Shown in pieces: positions 35,746-45,144 of a DNA stretch of 64,000 nucleotides (position 1 is the first letter of the stretch; each line of letters starts with the position of its first letter). Location: NCBI RefSeq assembly GCF_013035425.1, contig NZ_WQHX01000006.1, positions 235,132 to 299,131 of the forward strand. The letters run 5' to 3'. The position numbers were made by a program, and so were the translations under genes. Below the pieces are notes generated by a model. It made no database searches, was not told the DNA's origin, and saw nothing but the letters and a program-made list of their open reading frames with translations. The stretch comes from Ruegeria arenilitoris. GTDB lineage: Bacteria; Pseudomonadota; Alphaproteobacteria; Rhodobacterales; Rhodobacteraceae.

Positions 35746-37199
35746 GCCTTCTTAGCCTCCTTCTTAGGCGTCTCGGCTGGCTTTTTGCGAACCTTGAACT
35801 CATCAGGGATGGGCATTCGATTGAAAGCATCAAGACCGGCGATCTTGTAGGCTTCAGCCAGCGTCGGATAGTTGAACGTGTTCTGCACAAAATAGTCTAC
35901 TGTGCCCTTCAGATTAAGCACCGCTTGCGCAATATGAATCAGTTCTGTTGCTCCTTCTCCTACGATCTGCACGCCTAAAACACGCCGTGTTTTCAGTGAG
36001 AACAGCATCTTCAGCATGCCGTGCTCGAGCCCCATAATATGTCCGCGTGAAGTTTCGCGAAAACGCGCCACGCCGACTTCGTAGGGAATGCCTCTTTCTT
36101 GAAGTTCTTCTTCGGACATGCCGCAGGTTGAAATCTCAGGAACTGAATAGATACCGTACGGGTACCATGGACTTTCAGGTAATGTCGGCGTTTCCAACGC
36201 GTGGCAAGCCGCCACTCGCCCTTGCTGTAATGAGGTTGAAGCCAGAGAAGGATGTCCGATCACATCTCCTGTGGCGTAAATATGCGGAACTGACGTCTGG
36301 TACGACTTTCGGTCGACTTCGATGCGGTTGCGGTGATCAGTTTCCAGCCCCACGGCGTCTAAGTTTAGGGCCGAAGTCGCGCCCATACGCCCCGCTGCAA
36401 AAAGCAACATCTCCGCTCTTACGTGACGACCATTTTCCATAGTTATCTCAACGTGATTTCCGGCGTCCTCAATTTTTTCGACGGTAGAACCCAATCGTAG
36501 ATCAACACCGTTTTCACGAATCTGATGGGTGAATTCATGGATCAATCTACTGTCAATGAAATCAAGAAACGTCTCGCGAGGTTCGATCAACGTAACCCTT
36601 ACGTCCAACGCCGAAAACATTGTGGCATATTCAACCCCTATGACACCCGCACCAATCACGCAGAGCGAGCGCGGAATCTCGGCCATTTCAAGGAAGTCAT
36701 CGCCGTCAACGATGGTCTTGCCGTTAAAGGGAACATAATCCGGCCGATAAGTTTTTGTCCCCGTTGCGATGATAAACTTTGCGGCAGTTACTCGAGTGGT
36801 TTCGCCGGCGTCCGTAGCGACCTCGACCTCATGGGGGCCGATGAATTTTGCCAAACCGTTTAACGTTTCCACATGGTTGCGGTTAAACTGATGTTCCAGA
36901 ACATCAACTTCGTGATCCAGTGTCATGTGCAGTCGTGCCTTCAGATCTTCGGCACGAATTTGATCTTTGACCCGGTAAGAGCGTCCGTAAAAACTGCGTT
37001 CGCGCCATCCGGAAAGGTTCAGAACGGTTTCCCGCAAAGTTTTTGAGGGTATTGTGCCAGTGTGAACCGAGACGCCACCCAGTCTGTCTTTACGGTCTAT
37101 TACAAGGACGCGTCTTTTTAACTTTCCCGCTTGAATTGCCGCGGCCCGCCCCGACGGTCCGGAACCGATGATGATCAGGTCGTAATCATGATCGCTCAT
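35742..37199 (-). CDS. sthA: Soluble NAD(P)+ transhydrogenase SthA
   Basis: Energy-independent pyridine-nucleotide transhydrogenase that balances NADPH and NADH, a flavoprotein of the dihydrolipoamide-dehydrogenase group. The 485 residues show the FAD site [17 protein letters not shown] (about 10-26), the NAD(P) site [15 protein letters not shown] (about 178-192) and the second FAD contact [15 protein letters not shown] (about 305). The position of the redox disulphide reads [13 protein letters not shown] with no cysteine pair, which is the SthA hallmark and rules out a lipoamide-type enzyme. The C-terminus has a Lys-rich tail. It lies three bases after fghA and overlaps yaiI. Confidence 0.95.
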   Translation of the reverse strand: MSDHDYDLIIIGSGPSGRAAAIQAGKLKRRVLVIDRKDRLGGVSVHTGTIPSKTLRETVLNLSGWRERSFYGRSYRVKDQIRAEDLKARLHMTLDHEVDVLEHQFNRNHVETLNGLAKFIGPHEVEVATDAGETTRVTAAKFIIATGTKTYRPDYVPFNGKTIVDGDDFLEMAEIPRSLCVIGAGVIGVEYATMFSALDVRVTLIEPRETFLDFIDSRLIHEFTHQIRENGVDLRLGSTVEKIEDAGNHVEITMENGRHVRAEMLLFAAGRMGATSALNLDAVGLETDHRNRIEVDRKSYQTSVPHIYATGDVIGHPSLASTSLQQGRVAACHALETPTLPESPWYPYGIYSVPEISTCGMSEEELQERGIPYEVGVARFRETSRGHIMGLEHGMLKMLFSLKTRRVLGVQIVGEGATELIHIAQAVLNLKGTVDYFVQNTFNYPTLAEAYKIAGLDAFNRMPIPDEFKVRKKPAETPKKEAKKA

Positions 37200-37202
37200 A
37201 GC

Positions 37203-38036
37203 TCAGTCCTTGTACAGCGCCTCTGCGTGGAAGGCGATGTGGTCTTCCATGAAAGTGGACACAAAGAAATAGGAATGATCGTAACCGGGCTGCAGTCGAT
37301 ACGTGGCTTGTTGGCGGCTTTCCGCAATGGCTTGGGCCAATGTTTCGGGCCTTAGCAAGTCTATGAATTGATCGCTTACTCCGGTGTCAATCAACATCGG
37401 GCCGTCAAACCCATTGTTCTTCAACAAGTGTGAAGCGTCATGTTTTGCCCATGCATCTTCGTCATCGCCCAAATAGGCCGCCAATTGCTTGCGACCCCAA
37501 TCCGACCCGGTTGGGTTCGAGATTGGCGCAAAAGCCGAAACTGACCTGAAGCGACCCGGTAGGTTCATCGCCAGTGTCAACGCGCCGTGGCCGCCCATCG
37601 AATGACCTGTAATCGCTTGCCGATCTCTATCGATAGAAAATTTTTCTGACAGTAAGTTGGGCAGTTCCTCAGCCACGTAGTCCCACATATTGAAATGGGG
37701 CGCCCAAGGTGTTTGCGTTGCGTTTACATAGAAACCGGCCCCCTGGCCTAAATCATAATCTTCGTGATCCGCCACCTCTTCACCACGTGGAGATGTGTCG
37801 GGAAACACAATAGCAATGCCCTGCTCTGACGCCCACGCCTGTGCCCCGGCTTTGACCATTGCGTTTTCATGTGTGCAGGTCAGGCCCGACAGGTACCAAA
37901 GAACCGGCACTGGCCCATCTTTGGCTTCGTAGGGCATAAACAGACCAAATGTCATATCGCACTGACACGCAGAAGACGCGTGACGGTACACGCCTTGTAC
38001 GCCATCAAAACAAACGTTTTCCGAAAGGGTTTCCAT
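37203..38036 (-). CDS. fghA: S-formylglutathione hydrolase
   Basis: Hydrolyses S-formylglutathione to formate and glutathione, the last step of glutathione-linked formaldehyde oxidation, relevant to marine one-carbon metabolism. The 277-residue alpha/beta hydrolase (esterase D type) has the nucleophile motif GHSMGGHGALTLA near residues 145-157, the oxyanion region YLSGLTCTHENAM, and C-terminal Asp and His in LLIDTGVSDQF and YDHSYFFV. I chose ATG 38036 (METLSENVCFDGVQGVYRHAS) because it matches the family start; the frame is open to 38150 but the additional 38 residues are unrelated. sthA follows three bases later. Confidence 0.95.
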   Translation of the reverse strand: METLSENVCFDGVQGVYRHASSACQCDMTFGLFMPYEAKDGPVPVLWYLSGLTCTHENAMVKAGAQAWASEQGIAIVFPDTSPRGEEVADHEDYDLGQGAGFYVNATQTPWAPHFNMWDYVAEELPNLLSEKFSIDRDRQAITGHSMGGHGALTLAMNLPGRFRSVSAFAPISNPTGSDWGRKQLAAYLGDDEDAWAKHDASHLLKNNGFDGPMLIDTGVSDQFIDLLRPETLAQAIAESRQQATYRLQPGYDHSYFFVSTFMEDHIAFHAEALYKD

Positions 38037-38139
38037 CAGGCAAAATCCTCGTTTTGGCTTCGCACTATCGCTAACGATCCATTCCACAGGCGTAAAGTCT
38101 GGTGACCAATTACAGGTGCTTTTTTCCCAGAACTGGATA

Positions 38140-39069
38140 TCAAGGTGCACCCAGCCACGCGATGACCAAGGGAACGGTTAAAATACTGAATAGCGTCGAA
38201 AGCAAGATCGCCGCCGAGGCACGCTGCGGTGCGACCTTGTAGTGGGCTGCAAGCATATAAACGTTACCTGCGACAGGCAAAGCCGCAGCTGCAATTACCA
38301 CAGCCGCGGGGAATGCCGCGACAGGGATCAACCAGATCAACATGATCGCAACGAACAGAGGGTGAAGCACAAGTTTACAAAAACTTAACCAGGCGGCGAT
38401 TTGTACCCGCTCCGCAGATTTGTTGGCCAGGGATGCACCAATCGCAAATAGCGCTCCTGGCGTTGCAGCGCCGCCAAGAATCACGAGGAAGTCACTTAAG
38501 GGACTTGGAACGGGAATCTCAAGCGCGGACCATATTAGTCCCGCCGAGATCGATAGGATCATTGGGTTCTTAAAAAGCCCAATAACAATCATCCGAAATG
38601 TTCTGATAGTTAGTCGCCCGTCGCGTCCACCATTTATCAAGATGACAATTAGTGAAGAAAAAACCACTAGATCGACAGCTAAGGCCAACATTACTGGTCC
38701 AATTGCCGCCTCGGAATACAGCAAGGCCAACATAGGTAAACCAAGAAACCCGACATTGCCTATAGCAGCGCATTGAGCTTCGACTGCCGCAGTTGGGATA
38801 TCCAGCCCTCGTAGCCAGGCGACCAGTGTTGCGACCAAGTACACAGCCATGGTGCCCAGAAGATATCCAAGAACTAACCGACCGTTGAATATCTCGGCAA
38901 ACGGCAGAGTAGCAGCAAATCTAAAGAGCATTGCTGATAGGGCAAAATAAAAGACGAACTTTGTAAGATATGCAGTTGCCTCTTCGGTAAAAAAGCGACT
39001 GCGCCCGGCCCAGTACCCAAGGCCGATGATCGCGAAAAAAGGTAATGTACGCATAAAGATATCGACCAT
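38140..39069 (-). CDS. AEC-family permease
   Basis: A 309-residue membrane protein of the auxin efflux carrier family, with ten hydrophobic segments in two five-helix halves. Typical features are LPFFAIIGLGYWAGR at helix 1, LVLGYLLGTMAVY at helix 3, GNVGFLGLPMLALL (the AEC broken-helix motif, about residues 96-109) and ALPVAGNVYMLAAHY in the second half. Bacterial members carry dicarboxylates or other anions, not auxin; the substrate is unknown here. The gene is divergent from the TetR regulator, whose candidate operator lies between the two, so it is a plausible regulatory target. Confidence 0.85.
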   Translation of the reverse strand: MVDIFMRTLPFFAIIGLGYWAGRSRFFTEEATAYLTKFVFYFALSAMLFRFAATLPFAEIFNGRLVLGYLLGTMAVYLVATLVAWLRGLDIPTAAVEAQCAAIGNVGFLGLPMLALLYSEAAIGPVMLALAVDLVVFSSLIVILINGGRDGRLTIRTFRMIVIGLFKNPMILSISAGLIWSALEIPVPSPLSDFLVILGGAATPGALFAIGASLANKSAERVQIAAWLSFCKLVLHPLFVAIMLIWLIPVAAFPAAVVIAAAALPVAGNVYMLAAHYKVAPQRASAAILLSTLFSILTVPLVIAWLGAP

Positions 39070-39181
39070 GCGCCGAGTGGTAGCACAGATCGTGGGGACT
39101 TCAAGACATGGGATTTTGTCTGAACGAATCTGTTAGGAATGTTCCAAGAAGTTTGCTTCCGCTCATTAGAATCGTTGAATC

Positions 39182-39197
39182 TAAACCAATCGGTTTA
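39182..39197. promoter_or_regulatory. Candidate TetR operator
   Basis: A perfect six-base inverted repeat, TAAACC-AATC-GGTTTA, lies in the divergent region between the AEC permease start (39069) and the TetR start (39232). Size, symmetry and position 35 bases upstream of the regulator's ATG fit a TetR-family autoregulatory operator that could also control the permease. No footprint evidence; inferred from sequence. Confidence 0.55.
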
Positions 39198-39231
39198 TAA
39201 ATTCGACAGGAAGATACGCTCAGGAGAAAGC

Positions 39232-39849
39232 ATGACCCACGCAGACACCATTCTAAGGACGGGCCGAAAATTCGATCAGGTCCTACAAGGTGCGCGCGAG
39301 GTTTTCATGGCGGATGGCTTTGAAGGGGCAAGTGTCGACGACATCGCCCGAGCGGCAGGCGTTTCAAAGGCGACACTTTACAGTTATTTCCCTGACAAAC
39401 GTTTGTTGTTTGTCGAAGTCGCCAGAACTGAATGCAGCAGAATGGCCGAGCGTGTCATCTCGATGATCGACGAGACAAAGCCTGTGCGTGAAGTTCTTAT
39501 GATAGCAGCAACACAATTAACTGGTTTTCTGGTATCAGAGTTTTCACAACAGGTATTTCGCATTTGCGTCGCTGAACGCGACCGGTTCCCTGAACTTGGC
39601 AAAATTTTCTACGAAGCCGGGCCAAAGAACGGCCAACGGCATATGGCGGATTATCTTGAAAAAGCGGTCGCTAAAGGAGATTTGGCAATCGATAATATTC
39701 CGATCGCTGCAGCACAGTTTTCCGAGTTATGTAAGACACGCATTTGGAACAGAGCAGTGTTTGGCATTCAGTATTCGTTTACGCAACAAGAGATAAACGA
39801 AATTGCGACGAACGCTGTTGACATGTTCATGGCCCGTTACGGCACTTAG
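39232..39849 (+). CDS. TetR/AcrR-family transcriptional regulator
   Basis: A 205-residue repressor-type regulator. The N-terminal helix-turn-helix is clear: FDQVLQGAREVFMADGFEGASVDDIARAAGVSKATLYSYFPDKRLLF (cited in pieces, residues about 14-60). The C-terminal ligand-binding half (about 75-205) includes a block ending in QFSELCKTRIWNRAVFG that resembles TetR_C domains often called AefR-like. I chose ATG 39232, with AGGAG eight bases upstream; the frame is open to 39139 but that stretch contains the candidate operator. It is convergent with the PPTase gene, from which its stop is 14 bases away. Confidence 0.9.
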   Translation: MTHADTILRTGRKFDQVLQGAREVFMADGFEGASVDDIARAAGVSKATLYSYFPDKRLLFVEVARTECSRMAERVISMIDETKPVREVLMIAATQLTGFLVSEFSQQVFRICVAERDRFPELGKIFYEAGPKNGQRHMADYLEKAVAKGDLAIDNIPIAAAQFSELCKTRIWNRAVFGIQYSFTQQEINEIATNAVDMFMARYGT

Positions 39850-39863
39850 CACCTCGTTATGGC

Positions 39864-40523
39864 CTAGTCCTCTACGGGGATCACTGTCAGACAAATTATA
39901 TGTCCAGGAAACCGAATGACGTGACCGTTCATGGGTTTGCTACCAGCGGTTTTTGCTAAAAACTGAGTGCCGTCAAGGTTGAAACTGACGTGCATCGCTG
40001 AAAACCCGATCACTTTGCGCGTTATCGGATATAAGGCTTTATAAGCGCTTTCCTTGACGCAGAAAAAACACTTGGCCATCGCTCCGCGATAATCTGATGG
40101 CTGTTGGTCCAACCAAGCAACTTCGTCGGGCCTGCACACTACGTTTTCCAGGTCGGGTGACAAATCGGTGTTGTGTTCGATATCGATCCCTATGCCAATC
40201 GCGGCGTGTGTTCGCGCCACCACCGATAAGCATATCCCTTCGCAATGGGTGATTGATCCAACAAGGCCTTCGGGCCAGATAGGGCTCCGGTCATTCGCCT
40301 TTGGAACCGCTTTGGGGGGTAGACCAATCCGTGACATTGCCATTCTGGCTGCTGCTCGACCTGCTGCAAATTCCAAGCGTCGTTTTGGAACGGCTCTAAC
40401 AATCGCCGCGTCCTCTTCCGGAAACAACGCAGGGCTTGGTAAACTCGGATCAGTAGCGGCAACGCCGAACTCTGTACCCAGTATTTGCTGCACTGAGCCA
40501 GAAATTGCAGCTAAATCCGTCAT
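39864..40523 (-). CDS. Sfp/EntD-type phosphopantetheinyl transferase
   Basis: Attaches the phosphopantetheine arm of CoA to carrier-domain serines. The 219-residue protein has the family motifs SITHCEG (about residues 92-98), GIGIDIE with the metal-binding acidic pair (about 111-117), and CVKESAYKALYP (about 156-167). The length and motifs match the Sfp/EntD class, not AcpS. It overlaps the NRPS gene by four bases (TCAT on the plus strand), so it is translated with the megasynthases and very likely activates Ser 1458 of the NRPS and Ser 1802 of the PKS. Confidence 0.94.
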   Translation of the reverse strand: MTDLAAISGSVQQILGTEFGVAATDPSLPSPALFPEEDAAIVRAVPKRRLEFAAGRAAARMAMSRIGLPPKAVPKANDRSPIWPEGLVGSITHCEGICLSVVARTHAAIGIGIDIEHNTDLSPDLENVVCRPDEVAWLDQQPSDYRGAMAKCFFCVKESAYKALYPITRKVIGFSAMHVSFNLDGTQFLAKTAGSKPMNGHVIRFPGHIICLTVIPVED

Positions 40524-43500
40524 ACAGAAGATTGGCGGCGCGCTCGCATCTGCCGTCGTCTTGTCATCGCATCCTGACGTTCAGCAGCACGTTCGGCTTT
40601 GGTTTCGGCTGTTTCCTCTGGTTGCTTTGTTTCTACAGTTCCGCCGGTTTTCTGTTTCACGACCTCGACCAATGCCGACAATGTTGGGCAACGAAAAATA
40701 TCGGTAATACTTAGTGTTGGAACGTCCAGTTCCGCACGAATTTCACGATGCGCTTGAACTGCAAGAAGAGAATGCCCTCCAAGGTCAAAGAAACTGTCCC
40801 TGGCCGTAACGCCGGAAACGCCTAAGATACGTTCCCAGATTGCCGCAATCATTTGCTGGGTACTTCCGCTCAGAGCCGGTTTCGCGTCGGTCGGTGCGCT
40901 TACCCGACGCGGTGTAGGCGCAGGTAAAGCCTTGCGGTCAATTTTTTTGTTTGGCGTCAAAGGAAAGCGTTCAAGTTTCACGAAATGTGAAGGAACCATG
41001 AATTCGGGAAGTTGTTCAGAAAGCGAAGTGCGCAACGTCGAATCCGATACCGGCCCATCTGTAACCATATATGCCACAAGCTGAACTACGGATGGCGTGT
41101 CTTCTCGAGCCAAAACAACTGACTGACGCACGCCGGGACAGGCATCCAGCAGGCTTTCTATTTCGCCTAACTCGATGCGGTAACCGCGCAACTTTACCTG
41201 ATGGTCCGCACGACCCAGAAAATCAAGCTTGCCGTCTGGCCGCCAGCGTACAAGGTCACCTGTACGGTATAAACGTGCGCCCGGAACATTCGAAAAAGGA
41301 TCAGGAACAAACCGCTCTGCCGTCAGGTCTTCTCGTTGCCAATAGCCACGGGCGACTCCTGCACCTCCGATAAACAACTCTCCGACCGAGCCGATGGGAA
41401 CCGGTGACATCGCATCGTCCACTACATAAACCTGCGTGTTTGCGATCGGCTTTCCGACATTTACAACCCCTGCAACGGGTGTCGCCATTTCAGTTGTCGA
41501 CCAGATAGTGGTTTCGGTTGGGCCATACATGTTTTGAATGTCGGCTTGCGAGATCTTATTTAGCTCCGAAATCAACGCGCCTGGCAGGGCCTCGCCACCA
41601 ATCAGCATGTGTTTCAGATGACCAAGAGCATAACGCGCCTCGTCATTCATAACCAACATTTGCGCCATGGAAGGCGTGCACTGCATATGAGTGACCTTAT
41701 GGCGGATAATCTGCGCAGCGATGGAATGGTCGCTGTCGTCCAAGGCGGTTTCTTTGTTGGAAAGGCGCAACACCTCTGCCAGCGGTCGCAAGCCATCCAA
41801 GACCTGCGAAACTGGAATGCCGTAGTCGATCAGGCAAGTGATTTCGTCGACACCGATGCGTTTCAGTTCTTCGACTCGGTTCAAACAGTCTTCCACTGTT
41901 CCAAACAGTCCCGAGTCTTCAAAATATCTTTGAAAGGCAAAATCCAGAATCCCTTCCAATTCGTCTTCGGACAGGCTGCCAAGATCCAATTGGAATGGAT
42001 TGGTGACGCCCTTTGGCTTTTTGAACGCTGGGAAAGCCCATGCATATTGCTTGATGAGCCCTGCCGCCGCCCTCAAATAGTCTTTCATCGGCTCGCGAGC
42101 AGCTTCGCGCACAGATTCACGGTCATCGCCCACGAAGGTGTGCAGCATTAGAGTGATTGTGAAGTCCTTGGGATCATGACCAGCCTCTCGCAAAGCCTGG
42201 TGATAGATGCCAATTTTGCCGGCGACTTCTTGGATGCTTTGACCCAAAAGATGCGTCAACACATTGGCTCCGATAGCGCCCGCCTCGCGCCATGTATCGG
42301 GGTTTCCGGCTGTCGTTACCCAAATTGGCAGAGTTTTGGAAACAGGGCGTGGCTGTGTAACTACCCCGTGCATTTCACCAGACTTTGTTGGGAATTCTAC
42401 CGTTTCACCAGCCCAGAGCTGCCGCAGGGTTGCGATCGAGTCCAACATCGCAGGTTTGTTTTCTGGCGGCGTATTCTCGGGCCGGAGAATAAAGTCATCC
42501 GGTTGCCAGCCGGACGCGATGGCTAGACCGGCCCGCCCGTTGGTCAAGTTATCAATGACAGCCCATTCCTCGGCAATTCTTGCAGTGTGGTGCAAGGGCG
42601 CAACGCAGCTGCCCGCGCGCACACTTATGTTGTTTGTGACGGCGGCTACTGCGGCGCCTGTGACAGAGGGGTTCGGATAGGGTCCGCCAAAAGCATGAAA
42701 GTGTCTTTCAGGGGTCCAAACAGCGCAAAATCCGTTCTGGTCTGCGAATTGTGCGCCTTCCAGAAGCAGCTTATATTTGTCCCGTCCAACTCCATCGTCG
42801 TTACCCCAATAGAATAGGCTAAAATCCATCCCGCGCCCGGTGATAGCCTTGGAGTAATCCGCATCACCAGCGACCAGTGTCCGGTTCTCGTCGTCGCTGA
42901 GAACGACTTTGAAGCCGCGCGCGAGGGTCCAGAAAAGTTCAAGAACAGATATATCAAACGAGAGGCTGGTTACCGCCAACCAAACACCAGGAGGGTCGTG
43001 ACGAATACGCCCGTCCATGCCAGTAAAGAAGTTTGAAACATTGCGGTGTTCGATCATTACCCCCTTAGGTCGGCCGGTCGACCCGGAGGTGTAGATCAGG
43101 TAGGCCAAATCGTCTGAATTCACGCCGCTGTCGACATTTTCAGTAGGCGCACCGGCAATCCGCGGGTCAAAATCCAATGCAAGAACCTGTGCCTCATGCG
43201 GTGGCAACTCTGTCGCCAACTCAGCATCGGTCACGACAACCTGAGCTCCACTGTCTTCAAGATACAAAGCTATGCGGTCAGACGGGTAGGTAGGGTCGAT
43301 TGGGACATAGGCCCCACCAGCCTTGAGAATACCCAGCGCCCCAATAAGCAGTTCCGGTGATCGTTTTGTGTGAACACCGACCAAACTGCCCGGGCCAACT
43401 CCCATGTCGCGAAGCACATGCGCCACGCGGTTCGCCTCTGAATTCAGTTCCGTGTAGGTATATGTCTTATTTTCAAAGACTAAGGCCTCGGCCGTCGGGG

Positions 43501-45142
43501 TGCTTTTTACTTGGGCTTCAAACAATTGATGAACACAAGAGGTTTGGTCGTACTGTTGCTCTGTTTCGTTCCAATCCAACATAATCTGATGACGCTCGGG
43601 GTCAGGCAGGATGGGCAGTTCATCGACGGCTTTTTGCGCCATGCCGGGTTGAGTCAATACCTCCAACAGGCTTTCCAGTCGGGCCGATAACAGGCGCTGT
43701 GCGGATTCGTTAACATGCCCACCATCCACCATCAGGACAACCTGATCCCCGTTCTGAGCCAGCGTCAGACTGGTGTCAGGCACCAAACCCGCAGCAACAG
43801 AAGATGTAAGGCCAATGCGCGGCGTCTGGACTTCAGCCGGGATCCTTGCCGGCAGGTCGCAGGCGAACGCCCCACGTGCCAAAACCTGCGCTCGCTCGGC
43901 GTCAAACTCAGCACTTGCTGCGGTAAAACTTGAACCAGAATTAAACCGAACCGGCACCCAAGAGTTGAGGTAGATACTTTCCTCGGAAACTCTTTGGGCC
44001 ACGTCCAGAACTTGTGCATCTGCAAGCCGACATAGCAATGCGGCTAACGCTCCATTGATTTGTCCCTCGGAAAGACCTTTCGGTACGTGCAAAGTTTGCA
44101 TGCGCGGCGCACCAGACTCCGCCGAAGTATCGATCAACGGAATGTCTGGATGACACATATTTTCCAGCCTTGTCCGCCAATATGGTTCGGACTTCAACGC
44201 CGCAATCAAATCAGCGTTGATCAATTGGGCATCTGCCGAAGTGGGCGAAGACAGAACCGTTGCGCCGTTTGCTACCGCATCGGCGGAAACCGAGGCGCCG
44301 AAGCAATCGCGAAACCCGCTTAGACTTATGGCGCCGTCACTTGTGGCAACTGTCAGACTGTCTTCCTCACGAGTTAAAATTGTGCCAGGGGCGTCTGACG
44401 TGTCATTCGCTATGGCGACGGCCTTTCCGACCAACCAAAGCCTGCCGTTGTTTTCGATTTTGGCGCTGAAAAGTGGGTTCCAATATTCGCCGTGATCCAG
44501 TGCCCGAACCAGTGTGGTCAATTCTTTGGTCGGTTTTTCGAAGTCCAACCGGGCTCCGCCTGCAGGACGGGCGTCTCGCTTGAAATAACTACGCTGAGTA
44601 AGATCTTGCGGTGTCAGTGACGGTTTGTCGCTAGCCAGCACCGACACGACCTCCGGAAAGCTTTCTATTGCGGCAGCATAACATTTTGCGTTCAGTGTCA
44701 GGGCTGTTTCTGCCTCATCGATGTCGAACAAACGTTGCGCAACGACATCGCCTTCATCCACACCGCCCGAGATAATGTGCCAAGTGATGCCGTGGCGACT
44801 TTCTCCGTTTAAAATAGCCCAGACCGGAGCATTCAAACCGGCATAACGAGGCAAAGGGCCATCGTGAAAGTTGACAGCGCCTCTGCTCGCTCGGTCAAGC
44901 AAGGTTTGCGGCAGCAGGTCGAGATTTGCGATACTGAGCAGCCAGTCAAAAGCAACGTCTTTGAGGCGTTCCTCAAGATCCGGGCCCGGCGTGTAAACGG
45001 GTAGGGATTCAGCTTCGGCCCAAGCTCTGACGTCTTCGTTACGAGTAACCACTCCCTGAATGCCATGACCTGCTTCGCGCAGCATTGTACCACATTGAAT
45101 TACAAGAGATTCGTGGCCAATCAAGACAGTGGTAAAAGACAT
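40520..45142 (-). CDS. NRPS: formyltransferase, degenerate C, split A with monooxygenase, PCP
   Basis: A 1540-residue nonribosomal peptide synthetase. Residues 1-290 form a formyltransferase-like domain (NFHDGPLPRYAG near 89; GVDEGDVVA). About 315-530 resemble only the C-terminal lobe of a condensation domain and lack HHxxxDG. The adenylation domain has its core motifs (YIYTSGSTGRPKG, FDISV), then an inserted luciferase-like FMN monooxygenase of the natural-product LLM family at about 770-1125, then NMYGPTETT near 1204, YRTGDLVRW and NKKIDRKAL. A PCP follows, with DLGGHSL and its serine at 1458. There is no thioesterase. My reading of the specificity residues is D-I-L-Q-L-G-M-I-W-K, which resembles glycine codes. 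ATG 45142 has GGAGAG upstream, two bases after the glycosyltransferase. Confidence 0.92.
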   Translation of the reverse strand: MSFTTVLIGHESLVIQCGTMLREAGHGIQGVVTRNEDVRAWAEAESLPVYTPGPDLEERLKDVAFDWLLSIANLDLLPQTLLDRASRGAVNFHDGPLPRYAGLNAPVWAILNGESRHGITWHIISGGVDEGDVVAQRLFDIDEAETALTLNAKCYAAAIESFPEVVSVLASDKPSLTPQDLTQRSYFKRDARPAGGARLDFEKPTKELTTLVRALDHGEYWNPLFSAKIENNGRLWLVGKAVAIANDTSDAPGTILTREEDSLTVATSDGAISLSGFRDCFGASVSADAVANGATVLSSPTSADAQLINADLIAALKSEPYWRTRLENMCHPDIPLIDTSAESGAPRMQTLHVPKGLSEGQINGALAALLCRLADAQVLDVAQRVSEESIYLNSWVPVRFNSGSSFTAASAEFDAERAQVLARGAFACDLPARIPAEVQTPRIGLTSSVAAGLVPDTSLTLAQNGDQVVLMVDGGHVNESAQRLLSARLESLLEVLTQPGMAQKAVDELPILPDPERHQIMLDWNETEQQYDQTSCVHQLFEAQVKSTPTAEALVFENKTYTYTELNSEANRVAHVLRDMGVGPGSLVGVHTKRSPELLIGALGILKAGGAYVPIDPTYPSDRIALYLEDSGAQVVVTDAELATELPPHEAQVLALDFDPRIAGAPTENVDSGVNSDDLAYLIYTSGSTGRPKGVMIEHRNVSNFFTGMDGRIRHDPPGVWLAVTSLSFDISVLELFWTLARGFKVVLSDDENRTLVAGDADYSKAITGRGMDFSLFYWGNDDGVGRDKYKLLLEGAQFADQNGFCAVWTPERHFHAFGGPYPNPSVTGAAVAAVTNNISVRAGSCVAPLHHTARIAEEWAVIDNLTNGRAGLAIASGWQPDDFILRPENTPPENKPAMLDSIATLRQLWAGETVEFPTKSGEMHGVVTQPRPVSKTLPIWVTTAGNPDTWREAGAIGANVLTHLLGQSIQEVAGKIGIYHQALREAGHDPKDFTITLMLHTFVGDDRESVREAAREPMKDYLRAAAGLIKQYAWAFPAFKKPKGVTNPFQLDLGSLSEDELEGILDFAFQRYFEDSGLFGTVEDCLNRVEELKRIGVDEITCLIDYGIPVSQVLDGLRPLAEVLRLSNKETALDDSDHSIAAQIIRHKVTHMQCTPSMAQMLVMNDEARYALGHLKHMLIGGEALPGALISELNKISQADIQNMYGPTETTIWSTTEMATPVAGVVNVGKPIANTQVYVVDDAMSPVPIGSVGELFIGGAGVARGYWQREDLTAERFVPDPFSNVPGARLYRTGDLVRWRPDGKLDFLGRADHQVKLRGYRIELGEIESLLDACPGVRQSVVLAREDTPSVVQLVAYMVTDGPVSDSTLRTSLSEQLPEFMVPSHFVKLERFPLTPNKKIDRKALPAPTPRRVSAPTDAKPALSGSTQQMIAAIWERILGVSGVTARDSFFDLGGHSLLAVQAHREIRAELDVPTLSITDIFRCPTLSALVEVVKQKTGGTVETKQPEETAETKAERAAERQDAMTRRRQMRARRQSSV

Positions 45143-45144
45143 AG

